Origin: Valencia hispanica
Lineage: Eukaryota > Chordata > Actinopteri > Cyprinodontiformes > Valenciidae
DNA: 64,000 nucleotides
Assembly: GCA_963556495.2 (NCBI GenBank)
Contig: OY747702.1
Location: 10,175,193 to 10,239,192, forward strand
Direction of reading: 5' to 3'
In this document: piece by piece, positions 1 to 10,081 of the stretch
Layout of the letters: the number at the start of each line of letters is the position of its first letter
Position numbering within the stretch: position 1 is the stretch's first letter
Made by a program: the position numbers and the translations under genes
The notes under the pieces: generated by a model
What the model saw: only the letters and a program-made list of their open reading frames with translations
Told to the model about the DNA's origin: nothing
The model's database searches: none

Positions 1-625
1 TTGATGAATAGCTGCTAAAAGGCAAAGAACAGATCAATAGCAGAATGCTGATGCGAAAAACACTCCAAACTACATCAATCCGTCTGTCCATTAACTTTAA
101 AAGCCTTCTGCAGAAGGTTGCAGGGGGCTGCGGCCAGGCTTAGAAAGGTTACATACAGGTCAGCCATGAATCACGTAGCTACCATGGAGTGGTAAACACA
201 CGAGCAGCAACACACACTGTCAAATAATTTCAACAACCGTTATGGAACTGCAAGAAATATATGTGGATCAGTTATAACATTATGCCTAACAGGGTGTTAG
301 TCCCCACCAAAAAGCTCTGACCCATGTAGACACGGCCTCCACTAAAGTAGGAGGACCAACCGCCCTCTTTTCCCCAGACATGTCCACTTTTCATGTGCTG
401 TCCTGGGCATCCGGGGGAGTCATAGATTGATGAAAATGTCCTGGATTTCTTCGTTTATCAGGGGACCAGACTTAAACTAACTGGTGCGATGCATGGACTA
501 TGACTTTCTGTTTCTCATGTGACCTATTACTGTTGCTGGTAAAGAGGAGTAATTATTTCCGTTACTAATTATTTCCAGAGATTTTAATATTTTGTACTTG
601 TAAAAGCCTACCTGAAGTTTGATAT
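1..625. other. Unannotated AT-rich flank
   Basis: No gene, clear repeat boundary or RNA is recognised here. Short open frames are uncorrelated with any known protein. The block around 310-480 has the composition of a dispersed fish repeat, but I could not assign it to a family. Confidence 0.4.
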
Positions 626-629
626 TTAA

Positions 630-1218
630 AGGGGGGGTATTATGCAAAATGGACTTTCTGAAGCTTAATATACTGAGAACCTGTCTTTCCCTCATTAAAA
701 ACATACCTTAAGTGTTGCTCTGACCCATTCACTCATGTTAGAGTAATCTTTGAGTCTCTGCTGGTAGTTCTCGGAGTTGCTGAAACGCCTGCTCCCACCT
801 ATCCCCGCCTTTTCCACAGCATCTCCTCCTCCGACCTTACGTACTCAGCCAAGAGCCTCACCCCTGCAGAGCTCCCCTACCCCTCCCTACCTCAAACAAC
901 TCCGGCTGAGTCCCAGGTGCAGTAATTATAACACACCAGCTGCAGCTGCGCGTCTTTTGTGGGATTTTTTTTTTCCGACTCCGTGCATGCTGCGATGATG
1001 CACGGTATGTGACGAACTGAAGGGGGAGTGTCAGAAAGAGTAGGAGGGTCTTAGAGAGGCACAGGCGAAAATCAAGGCGTCCAATACGGAAGAAAATTTC
1101 TTTAAGGTGGATTTGGATATAAGACGGACTTTTAAAATACTTAAGGTGACAATTTTATTGAAGTGTGCTATAGAAGGGTAATATGTGCCTGGAAGAAGCA
1201 TAATACCCCCCCCCCTCC
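630..1218. mobile_element. TTAA-type (Kolobok/piggyBac-like) MITE
   Basis: The left end reads TTAA (626-629) followed by a G-run and TATTATGC. The right end, at about 1187-1218, is the inverted form GCATAATA followed by a C-run. This makes a terminal inverted repeat of a ~590-bp non-coding element. The TTAA duplication is visible only on the left; the right flank has diverged or the end is trimmed. No transposase is encoded. The superfamily is inferred only from the TTAA target and from similarity to common teleost Kolobok-like termini. Confidence 0.5.
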
Positions 1219-1298
1219 ACATGAAGAAAGTACACTTTAAATATGTTAAAAAACAAAAGTCTTGGCTTTGAGGAAATCAAAATGTGGTCACCCTACAC

Positions 1299-2030
1299 CA
1301 GTGTTTCTCAAACTTTTTTTATCCTTCCCCACTTTGGACAAAGGAGCATACACAAGCCCCCCATGCTTTTATCGCCCCCACAGAATGGTGACCACGCCTG
1401 AGTTTTATTTATTTAAATAGCCGAGTTAGTCTACAAGTTTTTAAGGGTATAAATTAGTTGGAAAAAGGGGTTGCGCACTGGTATAAAACTGGCTCAGAAA
1501 TATATGCTGTCAGTAGTTTCTACATGTAGAACTTCATCTCACAGTTGGAGAAAATAAAAGTTGTAGTTTTATCAAATTAAAATAAATTAAAAATAAATAA
1601 AATAAATAAATAAATAAAGAGCAAGATACTCATCCCTGTATTTCCTCCTTGGTTGATCGTGTGACTTCTCTGACTCTGAAAAGTTCCCTGATCTTTTTAG
1701 ATATTTGTCCATTTTGTAGATGGAATCTCTGATAAGGCGGCTACTTCAGCTCGTTTTGTTCTGCTGCGATATATTCTGACGTCAAACTCCCAGCCAGATG
1801 TTCAAGGTCCCGGTTCTGTTTACAATGATGATCACAATTGCTAATTTATTTGAGTGTGTTTAATTTTGTGAGAGGGGGGAGCTGGTTGATTTAATTTACA
1901 GTGCAGTGAAACATTCACAACAACAGAATCTAGGGGGGAAAAACTATTTAAATCCTATTGATGTCACGCCCCACCTGCAATACCTCTACGCCCCACTAGT
2001 GGGGCTCGCCCCATAGTTTGAGAAATACAG
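1299..2030. mobile_element. Non-autonomous hAT element (732 bp)
   Basis: The element starts CAGTGTTTCTCAAAC and ends in its near-perfect inverse GTTTGAGAAATACAG. It is flanked by a perfect 8-bp target duplication, CCCTACAC, at 1291-1298 and 2031-2038. An 8-bp duplication and these termini are diagnostic of the hAT superfamily, Charlie-like end type. The interior is AT-rich with no transposase frame, so the element must have been moved in trans. The perfect duplication suggests a moderately recent insertion. Confidence 0.85.
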
Positions 2031-2389
2031 CCCTACACTAAGGTCATGGAGATGTGCTGTGGTATCTGCAGAGGTGGGTAGAAAACCCAAAAATTGTACT
2101 CAAGTAAGAGTAGCACTACTTTAACATATTTTTCTAAAGTAACAGTGAAAAGTAGCTGTCCAAAAAATTACTAGACTAAAAGTAAAACAACATTTGGTAA
2201 AAACGCTTCTTGAGTAATATCTTTTTTTTTTCTTTTTTTGTGACAAAAGATCAGACAGACAAAATAACGTTATGGCCCAGAGACCAAAATGAAAATACAA
2301 ATAAATTACATATTTCCAAAACAACTAATTTTAAGCAGAGGAAATGCTTTTCTAAGTCATTTTTTCAGTATAATACCAATACTTGAAGT

Positions 2390-3171
2390 AGGTTATTGAC
2401 ATGATTTTCAGGTGACTCTAGATCTGGCACAACTCCAGAAAGCAGGGAAACAGTTTTAAAAAGGGTTTATTATTTTTGCAGGACAAAGGCAGGAGCTAGG
2501 GAACAGCCAGACAGGAACTCTGGTTATTGAATGGTTAAGATCCGGTAGATTGAGAATATGAAAGAAGATGAACTTACTTGGTCGCCAGGAGGAGAAACTT
2601 GGGAAGGTAATTAGGAGGCTGTTAGCTGAGGTTGGCTGGGGATGAGTGGTGACAGTGGAGGATTCCGATCCTGCAGATTGTAGATGGTGAGTCTGATCTG
2701 TGTTTCCGTTCTTTGGCAGGTACTCTGGTAATATCGTTGGAGGGTGGACAGACAGACGACTGCAGCGAACGGTTCAGGTGAGTGCTGTGTCTTGTGTGTT
2801 TCAGGTGGAGCGGTAGAGGCTGACCAGGAGGGAATCCAAAGGAGCTTGGTCTTGGTGAGTTGACTTAAATCTTTAAGTTTGTTAGTTCTGGACCAACCGT
2901 GAGGATCACCAGCAGAGGACTCGATGCAGGAATGGAGCTCGGAAACATCGAGGGATCTTGGGAGAGGAACTGCAGAAAGATAGTAGGTAAGTATTTACTT
3001 GGAACATTTAAAGCGATATTGCTACGGAGAGCAACTAAGTTGACCTTGTACCACGCTTGACAGTGGAACCATCTGGCGTCAGCCTTCAGGATCCACTCCC
3101 CTTTTGAACTGGAACTGTGATGAGGCTTGGTGAGCAGCACCTGTTGTAGCACCTGCCAGTCACACCCTAAT
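2390..3171. other. Interior of the outer hAT-like element, no gene seen
   Basis: This is non-coding sequence between the outer hAT left terminus and the inverted-arm element. A short open frame at 2865-3233 on the minus strand runs across the boundary between the two repeats and has no recognisable domain, so I do not treat it as a gene. Confidence 0.4.
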
Positions 3172-3437
3172 GCCTGCCGCACACTAGAGCTATCTGCTAA
3201 GCGAAAAGTCATTCGAGGCCGTTTGCTCAGCATATAGCTCGCTGTGTGCGGCTAATTTTTGATGAGTTTTCTGCCTCACGACGCGTTGAGGTGAAAATCA
3301 AACAGGCTTGATATTTTTCGCCTGACGAGGTGATAAACTCACTGTGTGGGCTCTACATGAGCTGAGTGCTGAGGGCAAAAATTCAAGTGACCAATCAAAA
3401 TGCGGTTTCCGCTCACATGATTCCAAGATGGCAGCCC
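3172..3437 (+). repeat. Left inverted arm of the long-TIR element
   Basis: Pairs with 8553-8821 in inverse orientation. The outer ~80 bp can also fold on itself: a block near TATCTGCTAAGC is followed by an imperfect inverse near GCTCAGCATATA. Mutations in the sub-hairpin are more numerous here than in the right arm. Confidence 0.8.
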
Positions 3438-4155
3438 AAAGAGAAGATTAATTTCAATTCAATTCAATTCAGTTTATTTATATAGCGCCAATTCACAACA
3501 GATGTCATCTCAAGGCACTTAACAAGAAGTCATTTCAATACAATTATACAAACATTCCAATCAGTTAAAAAGTTTCCTATTTAAGGAATCCCAGCAGATT
3601 GCGTCAGTCATTGGCGTGAGGTTGGGCAGATTTCCAACCACAGCAATCCTTCAGCAATCCCTCATACTGAGCAAGCATGTAGCGACAGTGGAGAGGAAAA
3701 ACTCCCCTTTAACAGGAAGAAACCTCCAACAGAACCAGGCTCAGTAGGAGCGGCCATCTGCCACGACCGTCTGGGGGTTTGAGAAGACAGAGCAGAACAC
3801 AGAAGGAACAGAAGATCCGATATAAGAGAACTTTCTATGTTACAGAAAGTAAAAAGTTGATAACAGGACACAGTGGATGCTCAGCTACCGAGAGGACCAT
3901 CCCAGTCGACGACCCCCGTCCAACAGGGCATTGCAGCCAAGCAGGATACCAGACCAGGTGTATCTTCGATGAGGAGAAAAACACTGAGAGAAAACAAAGT
4001 TAACAGACGAAATAACAGAATGTACTGTAATACAACTGGAGAGTCGTAGGAGAAAAGGAAGTAGCAGAGTGAAGAAAATTGGTAAGTCTGTCCTCCAGCA
4101 GTCTAAGCCTATAGCAGCATAACTACAGAGATAGCTCAGGATGACCTAAGCCACT

Positions 4156-7152
4156 CTAACTATAAGCTTTATCAAAAAGGAAAGTTTTAAGCCTGGCCTT
4201 AAAAGTAAACAGAGTGTCTGCCTCACGGACTAAAGCTGGGAGCTGGTTCCACAGGAGAGGAGCCTGATAACTAAAAGATCTGCCTCCCATTCTACTTTTA
4301 GAGATCCTAGGAACTACAAGTAAACCTGCAGTCTGAGAGCGAAGTGCTCTTTTAGGAACATATGGAACAATTAGATCTCTGATGTATGATGGAGCTTGAT
4401 TATTAAGGGCTTTGTATGTAAGAAGAAGGATCTTAAATTCTATTCTGGATTTAACAGGGAGCCAATGAAGGGAAGCTAAAACAGGAGAAATGTGATCTCT
4501 CTTTTTAATATTCATCAGAACTCTTGCTGCCGCATTTTGGATCAACTGAAGGCTTTTAATGGCATTTTGTGGACTTCCTGATAGTAAAGAATTACAGTAG
4601 TCCAGCCTTGAGGTAACAAATGCATGGACTAGTTTCTCAGCATCACTCCTGGACAGGATGTTTCTAATTTTAGCAATATTCCGGAGGTGAAAGAAAGAAA
4701 TCCTAGAAACCTGTTTAATATGGGATTTAAATGTCAAGTCTTGGTCAAAAATAACGCCGAGGTTCTTTACGTTATTACTGGGGGACAATTTAATGCCATC
4801 CAGATGAAGTGATTGACTAATCAGTTTCTGTTTAAGAACTTCTGGTCCAAAGACAGCAACTTCTGTCTTGTCAGAATTTAAAAGCAAAAAGTTTAGGGTC
4901 ATCCATGCTTTTATGTCTTCCAGACATGCCTGTAATCTACCTAACTGACTGGGTTCATCAGGATTTATGGATAAATATAGTTGTGTATCATCGGCATAGC
5001 TGTGGAAATTTATCCCATGCTGTCTAATGATTCTACCAATTGGAAGCATATATATGGTGAAAAGAATTGGTCCAAGGACAGAACCCTGTGGAACTCCACA
5101 AGTAACCCTTGAGAGTGAAGATGATTTATCATTTAGATGAACAAACTGGAATCTATCAGACAAATATGATTTAAACCAGCCTAGTGCTGTTCCTTTGATC
5201 CCTGCAACATGTTCAAGCCTTTCTAAGAGAATATTATGATCGACTGTGTCAAAAGCAGCACTGAGATCTAACAAAACCAGAACAGACACCAGTCCATTAT
5301 CTGAGGCCATGAGAATATCATTAGTAACCTTCACCAGTGCTGTTTCAGTGCTATGATGAGCTCTAAAACCTGACTGAAACTCTTCAAACAGCTCGTTACT
5401 GTTTAGATGTTCACAGACTTGATTAGCAACTATTTTCTTAAGGACTTTGGATAAGAAAGGAAGGTTAGATATAGGTCTGTAATTCACTAAGTCATCTTGA
5501 TCAAGGGAAGGTTTCTTGAGTAAAGGTTTAATTACAGCTATTTTAAATTCCTGTGGTACGTATCCGTTTACTAAGGATAGATTCATCATATCCAAAATGG
5601 GGCCAGGAACCAAATGGAACACTTCTTTAAATAATTTGGTTGAGATTGGGTCCAAAATACAAGTTGAAGATTTAGATGAGGCTAATATTTTTGATAATTC
5701 TGAAAGCTCGACTGAATCAAAACAGCCTAAGCAATACTGAGGTTCTACAGTTCTTTCCGATACTGACTCATTTACTGAGGAAGAAGTAATCATGTTTGGG
5801 AGGGTGCCAATGATTTTATTTTTAATAAAATTTACTTTATGTATGAAGAATCTCATAAAATCATTACTGCTAAGAGCCGGGGGAATAGTTTGCTCAACAG
5901 AGCTATGACTCTGTGTAAGTTTGGCAACTGTACTAAAAAGAAACCTAGGATTGTTTTTATTCGCCTCTATTAATGATGAAAAATATGCTGTTCTAGCTTG
6001 TCGAAGGGTCTTTTTATACAGCAGTAGACTGTTATTCCAGGTTAAATAGGAATCCTCTAGATGTGTAAAGCGCCATTTTCTCTCCAACTTCCTAGTATTC
6101 TGCTTTAAAGTACGCAACTCTGCGTTAAACCAAGGAGTCAGCCTCCTATGGCTAGCCACTTTCTTTTTTAATGGGGCTACACTATCTAATGCCAAACGCA
6201 ATGAGGACGTAACGCTGTGAACCAGACCATCAATTTCTGATGGGTTAGAGATAGAATTGCTGCCATCCACTGTGTTACTCTGAGACACTGAGGAAAGTAA
6301 GAATGGTACAGATTCTTTAAAAATTGTTACAGCATTGTCTGATAAAGTTCTACTATAATGAAATTTTCTTTCAGATTTAAGATGGTCAGTTAAAGTAAAT
6401 TCAAAAGTTATCAAGAAGTGGTCAGACAGGACCGGGTTATGTGGGTGGACTGTTATTTCCTCACACTCAATACCGTATGTCAGTACAAGGTCCAAAGTGT
6501 GTTTACCTGAGTGGGTCGATCCCTGTACTTTTTGAGTAAAGCCAATTGAGTCTAAAATAGCATTAAAGGCTGCATTTAGGCTATCACTTTCAGTATCCAC
6601 ATGAATATTGAAGTCCCCCACTATAATAACCCTATCAGTATTTAATACTATATCAGATAAAAAATGTGAGATCTGATCCAAGAATTGAGAGTAAGGGCCT
6701 GGTGGACGATACAAAACCACAAACAAAAATGGTCTTAATGTTTTGCAACTTGGATGAGGAAAATTAAGGGTTAGATGCTCAAAAGAACTGTAGCTATCAA
6801 TTGGTCTGGGACTAATTAGTAAATCAGAACGGAAAATGGCTGCAACTCCTCCTCCTCGCCCAGTATTTCTAGGAATGTGAAAATTTAAATGACTGGAAGG
6901 AGTTGACTCATTTATACTGACATAATCCTCCTGCTGCAACCAGGTTTCTGTGAGACAAAGGAAATCAATGTGATTATCACAAATCAAGTCATTTACTAAC
7001 AAAGTCTTTGAGGAGAGAGATCTTATGTTTAATAAACCACATTTAATAGATTTATTTTCAGTCAAAGTTGTATTTATTTTTATGAGATTTCCATAATTTG
7101 CTTTTGTTGGCTTAACTTTTAATCCATTTAATTTTGGCCGTGGGCAAGACAC
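4156..7152 (-). CDS. LINE ORF2: AP-like endonuclease plus reverse transcriptase, intact (998 aa from 7152)
   Basis: ORF2 polyprotein for target-primed reverse transcription in the nucleus. The endonuclease spans about residues 35-250 and shows LLNIRSL, LTETWL (catalytic Glu), [12 protein letters not shown] and LSDH. The reverse transcriptase spans about 535-800 and shows [38 protein letters not shown] and the YADD catalytic box, then a thumb and C-terminal region ending at 998. Codon 7152 is GTG, not ATG. The open frame extends upstream to 7245, directly after the ORF1 TGA, and the first in-frame ATG is at about residue 433, beyond the endonuclease. Expression may therefore need stop readthrough or another unusual route. 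All key residues are present and no defect was seen. Confidence 0.9.
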   Translation of the reverse strand: MSCPRPKLNGLKVKPTKANYGNLIKINTTLTENKSIKCGLLNIRSLSSKTLLVNDLICDNHIDFLCLTETWLQQEDYVSINESTPSSHLNFHIPRNTGRGGGVAAIFRSDLLISPRPIDSYSSFEHLTLNFPHPSCKTLRPFLFVVLYRPPGPYSQFLDQISHFLSDIVLNTDRVIIVGDFNIHVDTESDSLNAAFNAILDSIGFTQKVQGSTHSGKHTLDLVLTYGIECEEITVHPHNPVLSDHFLITFEFTLTDHLKSERKFHYSRTLSDNAVTIFKESVPFLLSSVSQSNTVDGSNSISNPSEIDGLVHSVTSSLRLALDSVAPLKKKVASHRRLTPWFNAELRTLKQNTRKLERKWRFTHLEDSYLTWNNSLLLYKKTLRQARTAYFSSLIEANKNNPRFLFSTVAKLTQSHSSVEQTIPPALSSNDFMRFFIHKVNFIKNKIIGTLPNMITSSSVNESVSERTVEPQYCLGCFDSVELSELSKILASSKSSTCILDPISTKLFKEVFHLVPGPILDMMNLSLVNGYVPQEFKIAVIKPLLKKPSLDQDDLVNYRPISNLPFLSKVLKKIVANQVCEHLNSNELFEEFQSGFRAHHSTETALVKVTNDILMASDNGLVSVLVLLDLSAAFDTVDHNILLERLEHVAGIKGTALGWFKSYLSDRFQFVHLNDKSSSLSRVTCGVPQGSVLGPILFTIYMLPIGRIIRQHGINFHSYADDTQLYLSINPDEPSQLGRLQACLEDIKAWMTLNFLLLNSDKTEVAVFGPEVLKQKLISQSLHLDGIKLSPSNNVKNLGVIFDQDLTFKSHIKQVSRISFFHLRNIAKIRNILSRSDAEKLVHAFVTSRLDYCNSLLSGSPQNAIKSLQLIQNAAARVLMNIKKRDHISPVLASLHWLPVKSRIEFKILLLTYKALNNQAPSYIRDLIVPYVPKRALRSQTAGLLVVPRISKSRMGGRSFSYQAPLLWNQLPALVREADTLFTFKARLKTFLFDKAYS

Positions 7153-7245
7153 TGTTTCTATAGGGTAATGGGTGGGTAACAGTACAGAAGCAGCAGAGAG
7201 GTGGGTTAAACTACGACTCTGCTTCCTGGTCTGGACCCTGGGTTG

Positions 7246-8130
7246 TCAGTGTTTTGGAGGATTAATAAATTCGGCCATATTCCTAGAAAGAAGAGCTGCT
7301 CCATCCAAAGTGGGATGGATGCCGTCTCTCCGGATCAGACCAGGTTTTCCCCAAAAAGTTCTCCAGTTATCAATGTAGCCCACATCGTTTGCAGGACACC
7401 ACCTAGACAACCATTGATGGAATGACAGCATGCGGCTAAACATGTCGTCACTGGTCCGATCAGGCAGGGGACCAGAAAAGATTACCGAGTCTGACATTGT
7501 TTTGGCAAACTTACACACCGAAGCAACACTAATTTTAGTGACCTCCGATTGGCGTAACCGGGTGTCATTACCGCCAGCGTGAATAACAATCTTACTGTAT
7601 TTACGCTTATCTTTAGCCAGCAGTTTCAGGTTGGATTTGATGTCGCCCGTTCTGGCCCCTGGCAAGCATTTGACTATGGTCAATGGTGTCTCTAATGCCA
7701 CGTTTCTGACTATGGAGCTGCCAATTACCAGGGCCGGCTTCTCAGCGGGTGTGTCGCTGAGCGGGGAAAATCTGTTAGAAACGCGGACCGGTTGGTGGTG
7801 GCCCGGGGGCTGGGTCCTAGAACTATGCTTCCTACGTACAGTCACCCAGCCGCCTAGATGTCCCGGCTGCGCGGGCTCTACCGGAGGACAGCTAGGGGGT
7901 TCTATCCTTATTGGCTCCGCGCTGGCTAATGGGCTTCGGCTATCTGCTGGTTTTTCAACAGCGCGGAGCCGTGCTTCTAATTCTGATACCCTCGCCTCCA
8001 AAGCTACAAAAATATTACATTTATTACAGTTACCATTATCACTAAAGGAGGCAGGGAAGTAACTAAACATCTGACAGAGAGAGCAAGAGAGAAGAGAAGA
8101 GTTAGAGACAGGAGAAAGAAGAGTAGCCAT
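7246..8130 (-). CDS. LINE ORF1 protein, SGNH-hydrolase (esterase-like) type, 294 aa
   Basis: ORF1 of the L2-type LINE; such proteins are thought to bind the element RNA and may act on lipid esters. The N-terminus has two CxxC pairs (residues 16-19 and 35-38), a possible zinc-binding unit. A short coiled coil follows (about 42-60, heptads around [12 protein letters not shown]), then a proline-rich linker with a WVTVRR motif at 95-100. Residues 133-290 carry the SGNH blocks: IGSSIVRNV (block I), a PGA glycine, HAGGND (block III) and DGIHP (block V Asp/His). Block I reads GSS rather than the usual GDS. The start is a true ATG with G at -3 and +4. The frame ends in TGA and continues open into ORF2 after that single stop. 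Confidence 0.85.
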   Translation of the reverse strand: MATLLSPVSNSSLLSCSLCQMFSYFPASFSDNGNCNKCNIFVALEARVSELEARLRAVEKPADSRSPLASAEPIRIEPPSCPPVEPAQPGHLGGWVTVRRKHSSRTQPPGHHQPVRVSNRFSPLSDTPAEKPALVIGSSIVRNVALETPLTIVKCLPGARTGDIKSNLKLLAKDKRKYSKIVIHAGGNDTRLRQSEVTKISVASVCKFAKTMSDSVIFSGPLPDRTSDDMFSRMLSFHQWLSRWCPANDVGYIDNWRTFWGKPGLIRRDGIHPTLDGAALLSRNMAEFINPPKH

Positions 8131-8305
8131 AGCCGCAATGAAGCTAAGCTAACTGAGCTAGCGAGACCTTTCACCCAAAGAAAAACTGTGTGAAACACGA
8201 GGAGTTCCCAAAACGTAAAGTACACCACCACAAAATGTGTGTTTTAGTGTGATTGTATGTTAAAATAACTTAGAAAAGCCTCAGCACAGAGAAAATAAGA
8301 TCAAT

Positions 8306-8563
8306 TCAAGAGCGTTTGAACACCAAAACAGCTCCACGGACCACAGCAGTGACAACAGGAAATGACGCAATACGGCTTACCCCGTCCCCGTGATTACATT
8401 TTAGAAGATAAACTCGTGGGTACTCGACCGTAACCCATATTTTCCTAACCTTCAAACGGTGGCAGCGATGGCTCATAAACAAAATGAGAAGCAGCATTTC
8501 CTCCAAATCTATCTCTGTCTCCATTTCATTCATTGTTTTGACGTGAAAACAGGGGGCTGCCAT
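8306..8563 (-). CDS. 85-aa open frame inside the inverted-arm element; possible transposase exon remnant
   Basis: Starts with ATG exactly at the inner edge of the right arm and runs 85 codons. It begins with an acidic stretch (METEIDLEEM), followed by a leucine-rich run (LLLILF) and a basic patch ending in IWV. This layout loosely resembles the first exon of PIF/Harbinger transposases. No catalytic domain is present and the frame ends at a stop beside the LINE insertion. It may equally be a chance open frame. Function is unassigned. Confidence 0.2.
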   Translation of the reverse strand: MAAPCFHVKTMNEMETEIDLEEMLLLILFMSHRCHRLKVRKIWVTVEYPRVYLLKCNHGDGVSRIASFPVVTAVVRGAVLVFKRS

Positions 8564-8821
8564 CTTGGAATCATGTGAGCGGAGGATGTGTGTTGATTAA
8601 TCGCTTGAATATTTCCCCTTTCAGCACTCAGCTCACGTAGAGCGCCCACAGTGAGTTTTTCACCTCGCAAGGGGAAAAATATCAAACCTGTTTGATTTTC
8701 ACCTCAACGCCTCGTGAGGCAGAAAACTCACCGAAAATTAGCCGCACACAGCAAGCTATCTGCTGAGCAAACGGCCTCGAATGACTTTTTGCTCAGCAGA
8801 TAGCTCTCCTGTGCGGCAGGC
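8553..8821 (-). repeat. Right inverted arm with subterminal hairpin
   Basis: Inverse copy of 3172-3437. Within it, 8754-8771 and 8788-8805 are perfect 18-bp inverted copies (core CTATCTGCTGAGCAAA) around a 16-nt loop, inside an outer CCGCACA/TGTGCGG pairing. The terminus itself can therefore form a strong hairpin. Confidence 0.8.
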
Positions 8822-9092
8822 TTAAAGGAGTCATGACCTGTAATTTTCTCTTTTCCAAGCTGATATTTAAAAGTGAAGCACTTGTTTACCCCTGGTTTGT
8901 CAACCAGCCCACGTACACGCGCACTCATATACATGATGTTAATTTCTGGCCGACTTGATGTCAAGTCGGCGCAGGATATACCATATATAGACATCGCAGA
9001 CCTATGCTGCATGAAGCCCACCCTGCCCCTCGCCCCTCTCCCCCTCTCCCCTCTCCCGTCATATTCAGTCGAGCGCTGCCATTACTGAATTC

Positions 9093-9312
9093 TAGTAATG
9101 GGAATTCTAGCTCTTTTTGGAGAGCCAGATCTTTTGGCTTGGCTCACCATAAAGAGCCGGCTCTTTCGGCTCCCAAGTGGCTCCTCAAATGTACCAAAAC
9201 AAGCGGGGGGGAATGAAAAAATAAAACAACGTCTCTCAATGACGAGCCGGCTCCCATCATTCACTTCAAAGAGTCTCTTAGAGCCGGTTCGTTCGCGACC
9301 GACACATCACTA
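9093..9312. mobile_element. 220-bp hAT MITE nested in the TTAA element
   Basis: Ends TAGTAATG and CATCACTA are inverted with one mismatch. A perfect 8-bp duplication CTGAATTC lies at 9085-9092 and 9313-9320. The interior is rich in the motif AGAGCCGGCTC, characteristic of a common teleost hAT MITE. It is non-coding. It must be younger than the TTAA element that it interrupts. Confidence 0.8.
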
Positions 9313-9365
9313 CTGAATTCCGATTCAAAGTACGAACTCGACCGTGAAAGATACAGAAAGTGAGT

Positions 9366-9533
9366 TGCTCTGTTGTTAACTGCCAGAATCAACATGGAAA
9401 TATTTTTTCTATTTTTTTACGCCGGAATTCTTTACGAATTTGGGACAATATCAGGCGAAGTTGGCATCGAAGCTCCGTTTGGAAAAAGTGGCCATTCCAA
9501 CAATCAGAGACTTGCCAGCAATTGAAAAGGTAA
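9366..9533 (+). pseudogene. Possible THAP-like exon remnant
   Basis: One plus-strand frame from about 9366 reads CSVVNCQNQHG, with a C-x4-C pair like the start of a THAP zinc finger. A basic/aromatic stretch with LRIWDNIRRSW follows before an AAAAGGTAAGG splice-donor-like end. The second C-x2-H pair is not obvious, so the fold would be incomplete. If real it is the DNA-binding exon of the surrounding TTAA element's lost transposase. Confidence 0.3.
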
Positions 9534-10058
9534 GGCTGTGTTTTTATTGCTCTGCTGTGTGTAACAAACAGCAGCTAACTGCTAATGTGGCTATTGTATG
9601 CCAGCGGGAGTAGTAGATATGGGTTAGATATGCGTTACCTGCAGTGTCAACCCCACTCCTTCCTGCCACCAATCAACGCGCCCCTCATTTGCATTATTAC
9701 AATGACCGTCCACGACAGCCAAAGTATCGCATCAGATCTCGCGAGACAATAATGCCTTCAGAAATAAGGGTCAGAGGACTATAATAGAGCGTGGGTATCC
9801 AAGGTAATACTAGGTTATGACTCCTTTAAGGAGAGAGGTAACGGAGAAACACGCCACCCATCCACCAGCACACAGCAACAGACTCCTAACAGTAATGTAC
9901 ATATATATCTTTGAAAAAAGTAAAAATTACTTCCAGTGAAACTGTATGGTGTTTACCATGTATTCACTTGACCTTAAAATGCAACAAGCACAACAGATAG
10001 AAAATTGTGTGTAGAAACAGGTGGTCTCCTGTGTCTTGTCTATTAAAAAAATGTTTAA

Positions 10059-10081
10059 TTCATTCATTCATTCATTCATTC
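10059..10081. repeat. (ATTC)n microsatellite
   Basis: About five to six tandem copies of CATT inside the right part of the outer hAT-like element. Confidence 0.8.

Larger units (their letters stand above)
3454..8300 (-). mobile_element. Full-length L2/CR1-type LINE with both ORFs open
   Basis: Minus-strand LINE carrying an SGNH-type ORF1 (7246-8130), an endonuclease/reverse transcriptase ORF2 (4156-7152) and a ~700-bp 3' UTR ending in a TTGAA microsatellite tail (3454-3470). The conserved tail block includes the inverse of TTTATTTATATAGCGCC and recurs at 20.2, 26.7 and 31.0 kb. The 5' boundary lies near 8230-8310 but is not resolved, and I see no clean target duplication, as is common in L2-type elements. 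It sits inside the inverted-arm element. Because no stop or frameshift interrupts either ORF and a close copy exists at 24.6 kb, it is likely a young insertion. Confidence 0.9.
3172..8821. mobile_element. DNA transposon with ~265-bp inverted arms (PIF/Harbinger-like?), host of the L2 insertion
   Basis: The segment at 3172-3437 reappears as its reverse complement at 8553-8821, with scattered mismatches. The outer ends read GCCTGCCGCAC inward from both sides. The flanks offer a possible 3-bp TAA duplication (CCTAAT on the left, TTAAAG on the right), which would fit PIF/Harbinger, but the call is weak because the right flank abuts another insertion. The original interior is a few hundred bases (about 8310-8552 plus ~16 bp next to the left arm). 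The rest is the inserted LINE. No full transposase is present. Confidence 0.6.
8826..9825. mobile_element. 1-kb TTAA-flanked DNA transposon (Kolobok-like)
   Basis: TTAA at 8822-8825 and 9826-9829 flanks inverted termini AGGAGTCATGACCT and AGGTTATGACTCCT (13/14 match). The insertion lies immediately beside the right arm of the inverted-arm element. The interior holds a later hAT MITE (9093-9312) and a possible THAP-like exon followed by a GTAAGG donor near 9531. TTAA targets plus a THAP domain would fit Kolobok; piggyBac also uses TTAA but lacks THAP. Confidence 0.65.

Noticed and set aside
7631..8062. Plus-strand 143-residue frame opposite ORF1
   Set aside because: It is the antisense shadow of a well-supported SGNH ORF1 and has no domain.
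4156..8130. LINE ORFs as host reverse transcriptase or lipase genes
   Set aside because: Endonuclease, RT and SGNH ORF1 occur in LINE order with a LINE tail, and homologous copies recur in the window.
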